A stretch of DNA of 64,000 bases from Microbacterium oryzae. Lineage in GTDB: Bacteria; Actinomycetota; Actinomycetes; Actinomycetales; Microbacteriaceae. Below are positions 25,586 to 35,071 of the stretch, in pieces (the first letter of the stretch is position 1; each line of letters begins with the position of its first letter). The stretch lies in NCBI RefSeq assembly GCF_009735645.1, contig NZ_CP032550.1:1922001-1986000 (forward strand). The letters are read 5' to 3'. Both the position numbers and the translations under genes were made by a program. The notes under the pieces were generated by a model. That model made no database searches, was not told the origin of the DNA, and saw nothing but the letters and a program-made list of their open reading frames with translations.

Positions 25586-26840
25586 CTGCGCCTGGTGCGG
25601 CCGCGCGCGCCTGCAGCACCGCGCGCTGCCGCTCGTTCCGGACGAGCTCCGCGGCCGCCGCGAATTCCGCTCGCGCCTCATCGTCCCGGCTGAGGCGCGC
25701 GAGCAGCTCGCCGCGCACCGCCGGCAGCAGATGGTAGGTGCGCAGCCGTCCGCCCGCGACGAGCTCGTCGACGATGCGCAGTCCGGCTTCGGGCCCCGAT
25801 GCCTCCGCGACGGCCACGGCGCGGTTGAGGTCGACCACGGGCGAGGGCGCCACCTGCGCGAGCGCCTCGTACAGCCGCACGATGAGCGCCCAGTCGGTGC
25901 GGGCGACGTCGGGCGCGAGGGCATGGCACTCCGCGATGGCGGCCTGCAGCGCGTACGGGCCGCGACCTCTGCCCATCGCGTCGACGCGGGCGAGCGCCGC
26001 GCGGCCGCGCGCGATGGCGCCGCGGTCCCAGCGGCGACGATCCTGATCCGCCAGCAGCACGGGCTCGCCGCGGGCGTCGATGCGCGCGGCGAACCGCGAG
26101 GCCGTGAGCTCCATGAGGGCGAGGAGGCCGTGCGCCTCGGGCTCCCCGGGCAGCAGCGCAGCGAGGATGCGGGTCAGGCGGATGGCCTCGCGCGCGAGGT
26201 CCGGCCGCAGCAGGTCCTCGCCCGCGCTCGCGGAGTGGCCCTCGTTGAAGACGAGGTAGAGCACACCCAGCACCGCGGCCATCCGCATCGGCCGCTCTGC
26301 GGGCGGCGGGACCTCGAACGGCACCCCCGCCTCCGCGAGGGCGCGCTTGGCGCGCACGATCCGCTGCTGCACGGTGGCCGTCGGCACGAGGAAGGCCCGC
26401 GCGATCTCGTCGGCCTCGAGGCCGGCCACCACGCGCAGCGTGAGCGCCACCCGCGCCGGCGGTGCGAGCACGGGATGGCACGCGACGAACACGAGGCGCA
26501 GCACATCGTCGTCGATCTCGTCCGGGTCCCATGGGTCGGCGTCCGGCTGAGCCTCGTCGAGCGCGTGCGCGAGCGCCGCCACGCGTGCGTCGTAGCGCTC
26601 CCGGCGTCGCCAGACGTCGATCGCCTTGCGCTTGGCCGCCGTCGTCAGCCACGCGGCGCCATTCCGCGGGATGCCCGAGCTCGGCCACTGCGCGAGCGCG
26701 TCGGCCACCGCCTCCTGAGCGAGGTCCTCCGCGAGGGAGAAGTCGCCCGTGTAGCGCGTCAGGGTCGCGACGACGCGCGCGGACTCGGCGCGCCAGACGG
26801 CCGCGACGGCGCGGCGAGCCTCATCCGCCGCGCCGCTCAC
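25566..26840 (-). CDS. ECF sigma factor with C-terminal TPR-like extension (ECF42 type)
   Basis: A 424-residue RNA polymerase sigma factor. Region 2 (SLAEDLAQEAVADALAQWP) and region 4 (ATVQQRIVRAKRAL) occupy the first 180 residues. A long helical C-terminal domain of about 230 residues (LMELTASRFAARID, ADGRLRTYHLLPAVRGELL-like) replaces a classical anti-sigma system. This architecture, with a DGPF/YCII protein gene just upstream, defines group ECF42 as I recall it. It probably directs expression of DGPF-type genes. The GTG start lies 10 bases after the DGPF stop, so the two are cotranscribed. Confidence 0.88.
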   Translation of the reverse strand: MSGAADEARRAVAAVWRAESARVVATLTRYTGDFSLAEDLAQEAVADALAQWPSSGIPRNGAAWLTTAAKRKAIDVWRRRERYDARVAALAHALDEAQPDADPWDPDEIDDDVLRLVFVACHPVLAPPARVALTLRVVAGLEADEIARAFLVPTATVQQRIVRAKRALAEAGVPFEVPPPAERPMRMAAVLGVLYLVFNEGHSASAGEDLLRPDLAREAIRLTRILAALLPGEPEAHGLLALMELTASRFAARIDARGEPVLLADQDRRRWDRGAIARGRAALARVDAMGRGRGPYALQAAIAECHALAPDVARTDWALIVRLYEALAQVAPSPVVDLNRAVAVAEASGPEAGLRIVDELVAGGRLRTYHLLPAVRGELLARLSRDDEARAEFAAAAELVRNERQRAVLQARAAAPGAATSRAR

Positions 26841-26850
26841 GGCGCCGCCG

Positions 26851-27276
26851 TCACTGCGCGCGGTTCGCCTGCTCCTCGCGCCATCCTGCTTCCTTCTCGA
26901 TCCACTCGTTGTCAGCGGGGAAGTCGGTCATCTCCGTCACCCGGCGCACCTCGATCTTCGAGCCGGCGCCGAGCGGCACCTTACGAGCCCAGTGCGCGGC
27001 CTCGTCCTTCGTGGCGACCTCGATGATCCAGAAGCCGCTGAAGAGCTCCTTCGTCTCGCCATAGGGGCCGTCCGTGACGAGCGGCGGCTCGCTCGAGAAG
27101 TCGACGACGAACGCGTTGTCGTCGATGTCGGCGAGGCCCTCGCCCGCGAGGAGGACGCCGGCCTTCATGAGCTCCTCGTTGTACCGGCCCATCTGCTCGA
27201 GGATCTCCTCGAACGGCACCTCCCGATACGCCGCAGTGGCCTCGTCGGTCGCGCGCATGATCATCATGAACTTCAT
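26851..27276 (-). CDS. YCII-related DGPF-domain protein
   Basis: A 141-residue single-domain protein beginning MKFMMIMRATDEA. The DGPF-type motif reads TDGPYGETKELFSGFWIIE near residues 76-94, with a Tyr in place of Phe. The family has a dimeric alpha/beta-barrel fold related to YCII. It is encoded immediately upstream of the ECF42 sigma factor, its usual partner. The biochemical role of DGPF proteins is unknown. A GAGAGACC run precedes the ATG. Confidence 0.9.
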   Translation of the reverse strand: MKFMMIMRATDEATAAYREVPFEEILEQMGRYNEELMKAGVLLAGEGLADIDDNAFVVDFSSEPPLVTDGPYGETKELFSGFWIIEVATKDEAAHWARKVPLGAGSKIEVRRVTEMTDFPADNEWIEKEAGWREEQANRAQ

Positions 27277-27320
27277 CGGTCTCTCCACCTCTCGCGGGGG
27301 TCGCGTCTCGACCCTCTCAC

Positions 27321-29042
27321 TCAGTGCGTCGAACGAGGAAGACCGGAATCGACATCCGCGTCGGAATCCATCGCGATCGGCGCGATGTGCTCGCCCCAGC
27401 GGTGGGTGTGATCGCGCGAGGCGGCCTCCGCCGCGCCGCGGCTGGTCTCCTGCAGGAGGGCGATCGCGTCCTCGCGCTCGAGGCCCACGATCTGGCCGGA
27501 GATCGGCCCGACCACGGTGTGCGCCTGCCCCCAGGCGACCCGCTGCAGCCGGTCGACCGGCCCCTGCGCGATCGACACGCCCTGCAGGCGCGCGAGCGGG
27601 AAGATCGCGAGCTTCCGCCAGACCCGGCCGCGACGCAGCAGCAGGCCGAAGTCGGTGACCGCATAGCCGTGACGCCGCCACGACAGCGGGCGCCGCCATG
27701 CGGCGCGAGCCGGCATGCGCCGGTACGGGTCGCCCTCGACGGGGCCGAGGATCCCGTGCTCCCACACCAGCGGGAGATCTGCGATCGGGGCGTCCGGGAG
27801 GATCAGCGCGAGCACGCGCTCCACGTCCTCGCGCTTGCCGACCGGCAGCACCACGTTGAACTGCTGCGCGGTGCTGCTGGTCTGCTGCGACAGGCTCTTG
27901 CCCGTCATGCGGTTGATCTTCACGGTCCACCATCCGAACGGCCGCCACAGCAGCGACTGCGACACCTCGACCGCGAAGATGCGCCCGGGCGGGAGCGTCT
28001 CGGTGACCGTCGTGAAGAGCCCGAACGTGATGCGCACCCCGTCGGGGGTCGGCGCGATGGCGTAGCGCAGCGAGCGCGAGATCTGCGCCCAGACGATGGC
28101 GGCCGTCGCCACGACGAACGGGACCGCCATTCCGAGGCCGGCGCCGAGGAGCACGAGCAGCCCGTCGCCGTCCTCGTTCGCGAGCGCGATCGGGAGCAGC
28201 CCGAGCATGACGGCGGCGAAGACGAGCAGGAAGAAGACGAACCAGATGACGCCGCCGATCACCTGCGATCCCACGAGCCGCCCGGTCGGGATCTTCACGA
28301 CGCTCTCCGGCGCGACGTCGGTGAGGTCCACCCCCTCGATGAGGCCGCTCACCCCCTCGTTGAGATGCCCGATGACCTGCGCGCGCAGCCCCGTCGCGGG
28401 CGCGGGCGCACCGGCGCGCGCGGCGGCCCTGGCCGCACGGGCGCCGGAGGCGAGGCGGAGGATGTCCGCCCGCACGTCCTCGGCGCGGGAGGTCGCCAGG
28501 TACTCGAGCACCACGTTCGCGTCGCTGCCGGCGCCCACGACCTCGAGCTTGGCCATGCCGATGAGTCGTGCGGGGAACGGGCGGGTGAGGTTCACGCCCT
28601 GCACGCGGTCGAGCGGCGCCCGACGGTGGGAGCGGAAGACGATGCCCTTGCGCACCTCGACGTGCTCGTCGGTGATGCGGAACTGCTGGAACCGCCACAC
28701 CAGCCAGAACACGAGCACGAGCACCGCGACCACGCCGAGAGTCACGAGCAGCGCCACGAGGACGAGATTGTTGGCCAGCACCCAGTCGAACGGGTCCCCG
28801 CCCCGGTACTCGTCGACGTGGGCCTCGGGCGGCGTGAACAGCGACACCGCCCAGAAGATGAGACGGTCGCGCATGTTGTTCAGCGCGATGCCCGCGACGA
28901 TGAGCAGCGCGAGGCCGCCCTTGAACAGCGGCGTGAGCGGGTGCAGCCGGTGCCACTCGCCGTCGGCGACGGCAGACGTGCCGCCGCCCGGCAGCACGGC
29001 CGTCTCCGGGCCGGCTCCGGGCGGGGGCGCCGCGGCGCTCAC
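27321..29042 (-). CDS. Membrane protein with tandem bacterial PH (YdbT-type) domains
   Basis: A 573-residue protein. It has hydrophobic pairs near residues 37-60, 90-115, 265-290 and 295-325, and two or three YdbS/YdbT-type PH (bPH2) domains marked by RITDEHVEVRKGIVFRSHRR near 130 and VTDFGLLLRRGRVWRK near 480. The function is unknown. It overlaps the preceding PH-domain gene by four bases (GTGA), and the pair commonly follows folK and DUF3180 in actinobacteria. The C-terminal 40 residues are His/Asp-rich and probably disordered. Confidence 0.85.
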   Translation of the reverse strand: MSAAAPPPGAGPETAVLPGGGTSAVADGEWHRLHPLTPLFKGGLALLIVAGIALNNMRDRLIFWAVSLFTPPEAHVDEYRGGDPFDWVLANNLVLVALLVTLGVVAVLVLVFWLVWRFQQFRITDEHVEVRKGIVFRSHRRAPLDRVQGVNLTRPFPARLIGMAKLEVVGAGSDANVVLEYLATSRAEDVRADILRLASGARAARAAARAGAPAPATGLRAQVIGHLNEGVSGLIEGVDLTDVAPESVVKIPTGRLVGSQVIGGVIWFVFFLLVFAAVMLGLLPIALANEDGDGLLVLLGAGLGMAVPFVVATAAIVWAQISRSLRYAIAPTPDGVRITFGLFTTVTETLPPGRIFAVEVSQSLLWRPFGWWTVKINRMTGKSLSQQTSSTAQQFNVVLPVGKREDVERVLALILPDAPIADLPLVWEHGILGPVEGDPYRRMPARAAWRRPLSWRRHGYAVTDFGLLLRRGRVWRKLAIFPLARLQGVSIAQGPVDRLQRVAWGQAHTVVGPISGQIVGLEREDAIALLQETSRGAAEAASRDHTHRWGEHIAPIAMDSDADVDSGLPRSTH

Positions 29043-29626
29043 AGTCCCGTCCGCCGCGTCTCGGCCACCTCGATGAGCGCGTCGCGCAGCGCCTCGGCCG
29101 CCTGCTGACCGAGCCCGGGGATCTCCACGCCCGTGGTCGCCGCAGCCGTCACCATCTTCAGCTTCGCGATGCCGAAGGCGCGGTCGAGCGGACCGCCCGT
29201 GATGTCCACCAGCTGCATCCGTCCGTACGGCACCGCGACCATCCGCTGCCACAGGATCCCCTTGCGGAAGACGATGTCGTCGGCTCTCAGCATGTAGCCG
29301 AGAGCGCGCGCCTGTCGCGGGAGGATGGCGAGGGGCAGCGCGGTCACGAGCGTGATGGCACCCGCGACGATCCACGGCCAGACCTCCGCGTCGGCGAGCG
29401 CCCAGACGACGATCGCGACGGCCCAGATCACGACGAGGAAGATCGCGTTCTGCAGCAGCTGCGAGACGACGTACTTCGGCGAGATCTGATGCCAGGTGCC
29501 GTCGAGGGCGAGCCCGCCGCCTCGACGCGGCTCGCGGATGCCGCGGTAGGTCCGGTCATCGAGGACGGGGGTCGAGACCTCAGCGGGGCTCGGCTCCGGC
29601 TGCGGGTTCGTCGGGATCGCGCTCAT
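29039..29626 (-). CDS. PH-domain membrane protein (YdbS-type)
   Basis: A 195-residue protein. A proline-rich N-terminus is followed by two membrane spans (residues about 55-75 and 82-102) and one bPH2 domain (MLRADDIVFRKGILWQRMVAVPYGRMQLVDIT). It pairs with the larger PH protein encoded downstream. ATG 29626 lies inside the 3' end of the DUF3180 gene, a 47-base overlap; a longer reading would begin at 29689 but has no support. Confidence 0.85.
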   Translation of the reverse strand: MSAIPTNPQPEPSPAEVSTPVLDDRTYRGIREPRRGGGLALDGTWHQISPKYVVSQLLQNAIFLVVIWAVAIVVWALADAEVWPWIVAGAITLVTALPLAILPRQARALGYMLRADDIVFRKGILWQRMVAVPYGRMQLVDITGGPLDRAFGIAKLKMVTAAATTGVEIPGLGQQAAEALRDALIEVAETRRTGL

Positions 29627-30065
29627 CGGGGTCCTTCGGCAGCGTGCAGAGGTGCTCTGCGAGCAGTGCGGCAGCCACGAGGAGTGCACCCGCGATCGCG
29701 CACGCGATGGTCGTCCCGACCGACCCTAGCGCGGGTGCCACCGGCCGCGTGGCTCCGTAGAGCAGCAGACCGAGCGCCGCGGCTCCGACGACGGCGCCCA
29801 CGATGCTCGACGCCTTCGCCAGCACGGCGATCCGCAGCGCGCGGAACGGATCCACCCGCGGCGCCTCGGGGTCGCGCACGGATCGACGGACCGGCCAGGC
29901 GAGCGCGAGCACGAGGGCGCCCAGCAGCACGAGGAGGACGGGCAGCATGAGCGAGGGCGCGAAGGTGGCCCGCCCCGACGCCGTGAGCACGTGATCGAGC
30001 AGGAATCCGGCACCGCCGCCCAGCAGGGCCGCGACGAGCAGCGACACCGCGTTCGTGCGCCTCAT
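29580..30065 (-). CDS. DUF3180 membrane protein
   Basis: A 161-residue protein with four membrane spans (residues about 5-27, 38-58, 83-107 and 117-137) and a charged C-terminus. It matches the actinobacterial DUF3180 family, which is almost always encoded after folK. Function unknown. Its start overlaps the folK stop by four bases and its stop lies inside the next gene, so the operon is tightly packed. Confidence 0.9.
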   Translation of the reverse strand: MRRTNAVSLLVAALLGGGAGFLLDHVLTASGRATFAPSLMLPVLLVLLGALVLALAWPVRRSVRDPEAPRVDPFRALRIAVLAKASSIVGAVVGAAALGLLLYGATRPVAPALGSVGTTIACAIAGALLVAAALLAEHLCTLPKDPDERDPDEPAAGAEPR

Positions 30066-30598
30066 GCGCTCCCCCCTCGCAGGCGCGCGAGCAGGGCGTC
30101 GACGCGGCCGACGCCGGGCAGCACCGCGTCACGGTCGACCTCGAGCCACGGGGCGAGGACGAAGTCGCGCTCCGCCGCACGCGGGTGCGGCAGGATCAGC
30201 CGGGTGTCGTCGGAGCGCACGTCGCCGTAGGCGATGAGGTCGAGGTCGAGCGTGCGGTCGCCCCACCGCTCGCGACGCACGCGCCCGTGGCGCTCCTCGA
30301 TCGCCTGCAGGTACCCCAGCAGCACGGTGGGCGCGAGCCGCGTCACCACCAGGGCCACCGCGTTGAGGTAGGCGGGGGCATCGGCGTCGGGGCCGTCGAG
30401 TTTCACGGCGACCGACTCGTGCGGGCGCGAGCAGGTCACGTCCTCGGTCAGCGGCAGGCGCTCGAGCTCGTGCACGGCGGCGGCGAGGGTGGCCGCTCGG
30501 TCGCCGAGGTTGGCGCCCATCGCGACCACGGCCGCGACGGGCGCGCGGCGCACGCGTGCGGGCGCCGAGCCGAGCGGCCGGGCCAGGTCGCGGCTCAT
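30062..30598 (-). CDS. folK: 2-amino-4-hydroxy-6-hydroxymethyldihydropteridine pyrophosphokinase
   Basis: A 178-residue HPPK. It has MGANLGDR near residue 27, the HESVAV substrate loop and the diagnostic RWGDRTLDLDLIAYGD near 115 with the magnesium-binding aspartates, then LPHPRAAERDFVLAP. It transfers pyrophosphate from ATP to the pterin for folate synthesis. Its start overlaps folB (ATGA). Confidence 0.95.
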   Translation of the reverse strand: MSRDLARPLGSAPARVRRAPVAAVVAMGANLGDRAATLAAAVHELERLPLTEDVTCSRPHESVAVKLDGPDADAPAYLNAVALVVTRLAPTVLLGYLQAIEERHGRVRRERWGDRTLDLDLIAYGDVRSDDTRLILPHPRAAERDFVLAPWLEVDRDAVLPGVGRVDALLARLRGGSA

Positions 30599-30990
30599 CG
30601 GGCGTCCTGCCCGCGGGTCGCATCGAGCGCACAGCGGCGCACCGTGACCGACACGTCGGAGAACTGGGCGGCGATCGGCGCGTGCGGCTTGTGCACGGTC
30701 ACGTCGACCGCCCGCACGCGCTCATCGGCCAGCACCGCGTCGGCGATGCGGTGGGCGAGGGTCTCGATGAGGTTCACGGGCTCGCCCGCCACGATCGCGA
30801 CCACCTGCTCGGCGAGCTCGCCGTAGTGCACGGTGTCCGTGACGTCGTCCGACTCCGCGGCGCGACGTGTGGACAGCGACAGCCGCAGATCGATCGTGAA
30901 GTCCTGGCCGTTCTCGCGTTCGAAGCCGAAGACGCCGTGGCGCCCGAAGGCCGTCAGTCCGGTCAGTTCGATGCGGTCGAGCGCTTCCAT
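30595..30990 (-). CDS. folB: Dihydroneopterin aldolase
   Basis: A 131-residue enzyme. DRIELTGLTAFGRHGVFGFERENGQ at the N-terminus carries the pterin-binding Glu, and the central TVHYGELAE and NLIETLAHRIAD are family marks; KPHAPI near the end supplies the catalytic Lys. It cleaves dihydroneopterin to hydroxymethyl-dihydropterin and glycolaldehyde. It lies four bases after folP in the same operon. Confidence 0.95.
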   Translation of the reverse strand: MEALDRIELTGLTAFGRHGVFGFERENGQDFTIDLRLSLSTRRAAESDDVTDTVHYGELAEQVVAIVAGEPVNLIETLAHRIADAVLADERVRAVDVTVHKPHAPIAAQFSDVSVTVRRCALDATRGQDAR

Positions 30991-30994
30991 GAGG

Positions 30995-31786
30995 TCAACC
31001 CTGCCAGGCCCGCGCGACCGCCAGCGCATCGCGCGTCGCCGCCGCGTCGTGCACGCGCACCCCCCACGCACCCGCATCGGCCGCGAGCGCGCTGGTGACC
31101 GCGGTCGCCAGGTCGCGCTGCGCGAGCGTGGGGGCGTCGCCGAGCGCGGCGGTGAGGAAGCCCTTCCGGGAGGTGCCGACGAGCACGCGGAAGCCGAGCG
31201 AGATGATCTCGTCGAGCTCGCGCAGCAGCGCCCAGTTCTGCTCGCCGCGCTTGGCGAATCCGATCCCCGGGTCGAGGATGATCCGCTCGCGGCGGACGCC
31301 GGCGGCGACCGCGGCGTCGACCCGGGCCGAGAGCTCGGCCGCGACCTCGCGCCCGATCCGCCCGTACGATGCCTCCCGGTACATGTCGGCGGACGGGCCG
31401 CGCCAGTGCCCGAGCGCCACGTCGACGTCGTGCGCGGCGGCCACCTCGAGCAGCGCGGGGTCCGCGAGGCCGCCCGAGACGTCGTTGAGGATGGCCGCGC
31501 CCGCGGCGATCGCGGATCGGGCGGTCTCCGCGCGATACGTGTCGATGCTCACGGTCGCGCCGTCCGCCGCGAGCGCGCGGATCACCGGCTCCACGCGCGC
31601 GATCTCGGCCGCAGCGCCCACCGGCTCCGCGCCGGGGCGCGTGGACTCGCCGCCGACGTCCAGCACGGTCGCGCCGTCCTGGATGAGTCGTCGTCCGTGC
31701 GCGACCGCCGCATCCGCCGCGAAGTGGGCGCCGCCATCCGAGAAGGAATCGGGGGTGACGTTCACGATGCCCCAGATCGAGGTCAC
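30995..31786 (-). CDS. folP: Dihydropteroate synthase
   Basis: A 263-residue TIM-barrel enzyme. IVNVTPDSFSDGG (residues 7-19), DVGGESTRPGA (43-53) and VGTSRKGF near 193 are the pterin, p-aminobenzoate and phosphate sites. It joins p-aminobenzoate to the pterin diphosphate and is the target of sulfonamides. GTG 31786 overlaps the folE stop by four bases (GTGA). Confidence 0.96.
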   Translation of the reverse strand: MTSIWGIVNVTPDSFSDGGAHFAADAAVAHGRRLIQDGATVLDVGGESTRPGAEPVGAAAEIARVEPVIRALAADGATVSIDTYRAETARSAIAAGAAILNDVSGGLADPALLEVAAAHDVDVALGHWRGPSADMYREASYGRIGREVAAELSARVDAAVAAGVRRERIILDPGIGFAKRGEQNWALLRELDEIISLGFRVLVGTSRKGFLTAALGDAPTLAQRDLATAVTSALAADAGAWGVRVHDAAATRDALAVARAWQG

Positions 31787-32394
31787 GGCAGCTCCTCGTG
31801 CGCGAGACCGCCGCCCAGCGCGATGAGGGAGACGATCTCCCCGCGGGCCGCCGGCTCCGCGAGCTCGCCCCGGGCCGCGACGGTGACGGTGGAGCTGTCG
31901 CTCTGGCGCCCGCCGCGCATGGTCACGCACTGGTGCACGGCGTCGAGGACGACGACGACGCCGCGCGCGTCGAGCGAGCCCGCGATGGTGTCGGCGATCT
32001 GCTCGCCCAGCCGCTCCTGCACCTGCGGGCGCGCGGCCAGCACGTCGACGACCTTGGGGAGCGCGCCGAGTCCGACGACCTGCTCCCCCGGCAGATACGC
32101 GATGTGGGCGTGACCGGCGAAGGGCAGCAGATGGTGCTCGCAGACCGACCGGAAGCGCACCCCGCGCAGGAGCACCGCACCCGACGGGAGTGTGTCGGGA
32201 GCGGGGCCGCGGCTCACGCTGATCGTGTGCGCGAGCGGCGCTGCCGGGTCCTCCCCCACGCCCGCGAAGAACTCCGCGTACGCGTCGGCGACGCGCTGCG
32301 GGGTCTGGCGCAGCCCCGCGCGGTCGGGGTCCTCCCCGATCGCGACGAGCAGCTCGCGGGTGAGCGCCGCGACGCGCTCCCGGTCGACGGTCAC
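31783..32394 (-). CDS. folE: GTP cyclohydrolase I
   Basis: A 203-residue enzyme of normal length. VRFRSVCEHHLLPFAGHAHIAYLP holds the zinc ligands Cys and His, and VQERLGEQIAD and GVVVVLDAVHQCVTMRG the remaining active-site residues. It converts GTP to dihydroneopterin triphosphate, the first folate step. It begins 10 bases after ftsH and is coupled to folP. Confidence 0.97.
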   Translation of the reverse strand: MTVDRERVAALTRELLVAIGEDPDRAGLRQTPQRVADAYAEFFAGVGEDPAAPLAHTISVSRGPAPDTLPSGAVLLRGVRFRSVCEHHLLPFAGHAHIAYLPGEQVVGLGALPKVVDVLAARPQVQERLGEQIADTIAGSLDARGVVVVLDAVHQCVTMRGGRQSDSSTVTVAARGELAEPAARGEIVSLIALGGGLAHEELP

Positions 32395-32404
32395 GCGCGC
32401 ACCG

Positions 32405-34408
32405 TCACGCGGTGGCGGGGCGCGCGTGTCCGGTCGCGGGCCGCGTCACCGGCTGGGTGGCGGAGCTCTCCGCCGTCGTCGAGGCGGCGATGCCGTCGAC
32501 CTGGCGCTTGCGCGGCACGTCGATGGGCGGGAGCGCAGAGACCGGCCGGTCGCTCGACGACAGCCACTGCGGCCGCTCGGGGAGCTTCTTGACGTCCTTG
32601 AAGATCTCCTCGATCTGCAGGTGGTCGAGCGTCTCCTGCTCGAGGAGCGCCAGCGCCAGCCGGTCGAGGATCTCCCGGTTCGCGTTCAGCACCTCGTACG
32701 CCTCGTTGTGGGCGAGCTCGATGAGCGCGCGCACCTCGCCGTCGATGTGCTCGGCCAGGCGCTCCGAGTAGTCGCGCCCGTGGCCCATGTCGCGGCCCAT
32801 GAAGACCTCGCCGCTGGAGCTGCCGAGCTTGACGGGGCCGACGGCCGTGGTCATGCCGTACTCGGTGACCATCTTGCGGGCGATGCTCGTGGCCTTCTCG
32901 ATGTCGTTCGACGCGCCCGTGGTGGGGTCGTGGAAGACGATCTCCTCCGCCACGCGGCCGCCCATGGCGTAGGCGAGCTGGTCCTGCAGCTCGTTGCGCG
33001 TCACCGAGTACTTGTCCTCGAGCGGCAGCACCATCGTGTAGCCGAGCGCCTTGCCGCGCGGGAGGATCGTGATCTTCGTGACGGGGTCGGTGTAGTTCAT
33101 CGCCGCGGCGGCGAGGGCGTGACCGCCCTCGTGGTACGCCGTGATGAGCTTCTCCTTGTCCTTCATCACGCGGGTGCGGCGCTGCGGGCCGGCGATGACG
33201 CGGTCGATCGCCTCGTCCATCGCGCGGTCGTCGATGAGCTGCGCGTTCGAGCGCGCGGTGAGGAGAGCCGCCTCGTTCAGCACGTTGGCGAGATCGGCGC
33301 CGGTGAACCCGGGCGTCTTCCGCGCGACGACCTCGAGGTCGACGTTGTCGGCCAGCGGCTTCCCGCGGCTGTGCACCTGCAGGATCCGCAGCCGGCCCTT
33401 GAGGTCGGGGGCGTCCACGCCGATCTGCCGGTCGAAGCGGCCGGGGCGCAGCAGTGCGGGGTCGAGGATGTCGGGGCGGTTCGTCGCCGCGATGACGATG
33501 ACGTTGACCTTGGGGTCGAAGCCGTCCATCTCGACGAGCATCTGGTTCAGCGTCTGCTCGCGCTCGTCGTGACCGCCGCCCATGCCGGCGCCGCGGTGGC
33601 GGCCGACCGCGTCGATCTCGTCGATGAAGATGATGGCCGGCGAGTTCTCCTTGGCCTGGTTGAAGAGGTCGCGCACGCGGCTCGCGCCGACGCCGACGAA
33701 CATCTCCACGAAGTCCGAGCCGGAGATCGAGTAGAACGGCACACCGGCCTCGCCGGCCACCGCGCGGGCAAGCAGGGTCTTGCCGGTTCCGGGAGGGCCG
33801 TACAGCAGCACGCCCTTCGGGATGCGGGCGCCCACGGCCTGGAAGCGGGCCGGGTCCTTCAGGAACTCCTTGATCTCCTGGAGCTCCTCGATGGCCTCGT
33901 CGGCACCGGCGACATCCCCGAACGTCACGTCCGGGTGCTCCTTGCTCATGAGCTTCGCGCGGGACTTGCCGAACTGCATCACGCCGCGGCCGCCGCCCTG
34001 GGCGCTCGACATCAGGAACCAGAACAGCAGGCCGAGCAGGAGGATCGGCACGGCCAGCGAGAGCAGGCTGTCCCAGATGGTCGCGCGCGGCACCGCGTCG
34101 TCGTAGCCGTCGGCGGGAGCGGCGGCGTCGACCGCGTCGACGACCTCCTCGGCGCGGGCGGTGACGTAGTAGAACTGCACGTCGGTCGCGCCCTCGTACG
34201 CCTTCGACAGTGTCATGTCCACGCGCTGGTCGCCGTCGGTGATGACGACCTCGCTGACCGTGTCGCCGTCGAGCAGCTCGAGGCCCTGCTGCGTGGAGAT
34301 CTGTCGCGGCGCGCCCAGGTTGGAGATGAGCGAGAACCCGACGATCAGCAGCACGCCGACCAGAAGGATGTAGATCAGCGGGTTGCGAGTGAGCTTCTTG
34401 ACGTCCAT
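32405..34408 (-). CDS. ftsH: ATP-dependent zinc metalloprotease FtsH
   Basis: A 667-residue membrane-anchored AAA protease. Two membrane spans (residues about 9-28 and 115-135) flank an extracytoplasmic domain. The AAA domain has Walker A GPPGTGKT near 203, Walker [12 protein letters not shown] near 258 and the second region of homology with [15 protein letters not shown]. The protease has the zinc motif HEGGH near 428. It degrades misfolded membrane and regulatory proteins. The operon order hpt-ftsH-folE is the standard actinobacterial one. The C-terminal tail is low complexity. Confidence 0.98.
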   Translation of the reverse strand: MDVKKLTRNPLIYILLVGVLLIVGFSLISNLGAPRQISTQQGLELLDGDTVSEVVITDGDQRVDMTLSKAYEGATDVQFYYVTARAEEVVDAVDAAAPADGYDDAVPRATIWDSLLSLAVPILLLGLLFWFLMSSAQGGGRGVMQFGKSRAKLMSKEHPDVTFGDVAGADEAIEELQEIKEFLKDPARFQAVGARIPKGVLLYGPPGTGKTLLARAVAGEAGVPFYSISGSDFVEMFVGVGASRVRDLFNQAKENSPAIIFIDEIDAVGRHRGAGMGGGHDEREQTLNQMLVEMDGFDPKVNVIVIAATNRPDILDPALLRPGRFDRQIGVDAPDLKGRLRILQVHSRGKPLADNVDLEVVARKTPGFTGADLANVLNEAALLTARSNAQLIDDRAMDEAIDRVIAGPQRRTRVMKDKEKLITAYHEGGHALAAAAMNYTDPVTKITILPRGKALGYTMVLPLEDKYSVTRNELQDQLAYAMGGRVAEEIVFHDPTTGASNDIEKATSIARKMVTEYGMTTAVGPVKLGSSSGEVFMGRDMGHGRDYSERLAEHIDGEVRALIELAHNEAYEVLNANREILDRLALALLEQETLDHLQIEEIFKDVKKLPERPQWLSSSDRPVSALPPIDVPRKRQVDGIAASTTAESSATQPVTRPATGHARPATA

Positions 34409-34510
34409 GCCTGGCGTGACTTCCTCCCGTCGACGCGACCGGCGTCGAGTCGTCTCAGGCTACCGCGGCCTCTCTATGCGCCGTCTGGGATTCGCCCACG
34501 GCGTACGGGG

Positions 34511-35062
34511 TCAGGCGTAGACGTGCGGCGCGAGCACCGCGACGTCGCGGAGGTTGCGGTAGTGCTCGGCGTAGTCGAGGCCGTAGCCGACGACGAACTC
34601 GTTCGGGATGTCGAAGCCGAGGTAGCGGCAGTCGATCTCGACCTTCGCGGCGTCGGGCTTGCGCAGCAGCGCCAGCACCTCGATCGACTCGGCGCCGCGG
34701 GAGGCGAAGTTGCTCAGCAGCCAGCTGAGCGTGAGGCCGGAGTCGATGATGTCCTCGACGATGAGCACGTGGTAGCCGCCGAGGTCGGTGTCGAGGTCCT
34801 TCCGGATCTGCACCACGCCGCTCGACTTCGTGCTGGAGCCGTAGCTCGACACCGCCATCCAGTCCATGACGACCTCGCGGTTGAGGCACCGCATGAAGTC
34901 CGCCATCACCATGACGGCGCCCTTCAGGACGCCGACGAGGAGGAGCTTCTTGCCCTCGTAGTCCTTCTCGACCTGAGCGGCGAGCTCGCGCAGCTTGGCG
35001 TGGATCTCCTCCTCCGTGACGAGGACGCGGTCGAGGTCACCGGAGATGTCGGCTGCACGCAT
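34511..35062 (-). CDS. hpt: Hypoxanthine phosphoribosyltransferase
   Basis: A 183-residue purine-salvage enzyme. The PRPP-binding motif VLIVEDIIDSGLTLS lies near residues 98-112, with the flexible loop SSYGSSTKSSG near 73. It converts hypoxanthine or guanine plus PRPP to IMP or GMP. The ATG lies only nine bases after the oleD stop, so its expression depends at least partly on the upstream transcript. Confidence 0.97.
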   Translation of the reverse strand: MRAADISGDLDRVLVTEEEIHAKLRELAAQVEKDYEGKKLLLVGVLKGAVMVMADFMRCLNREVVMDWMAVSSYGSSTKSSGVVQIRKDLDTDLGGYHVLIVEDIIDSGLTLSWLLSNFASRGAESIEVLALLRKPDAAKVEIDCRYLGFDIPNEFVVGYGLDYAEHYRNLRDVAVLAPHVYA

Positions 35063-35071
35063 GAGACCAGC

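Noticed and set aside
22414..25737. Plus-strand frame of about 1100 codons
   Set aside because: It mainly mirrors lysS and DUF2520; only the last 107 codons, starting at 25262, look like a separate gene.
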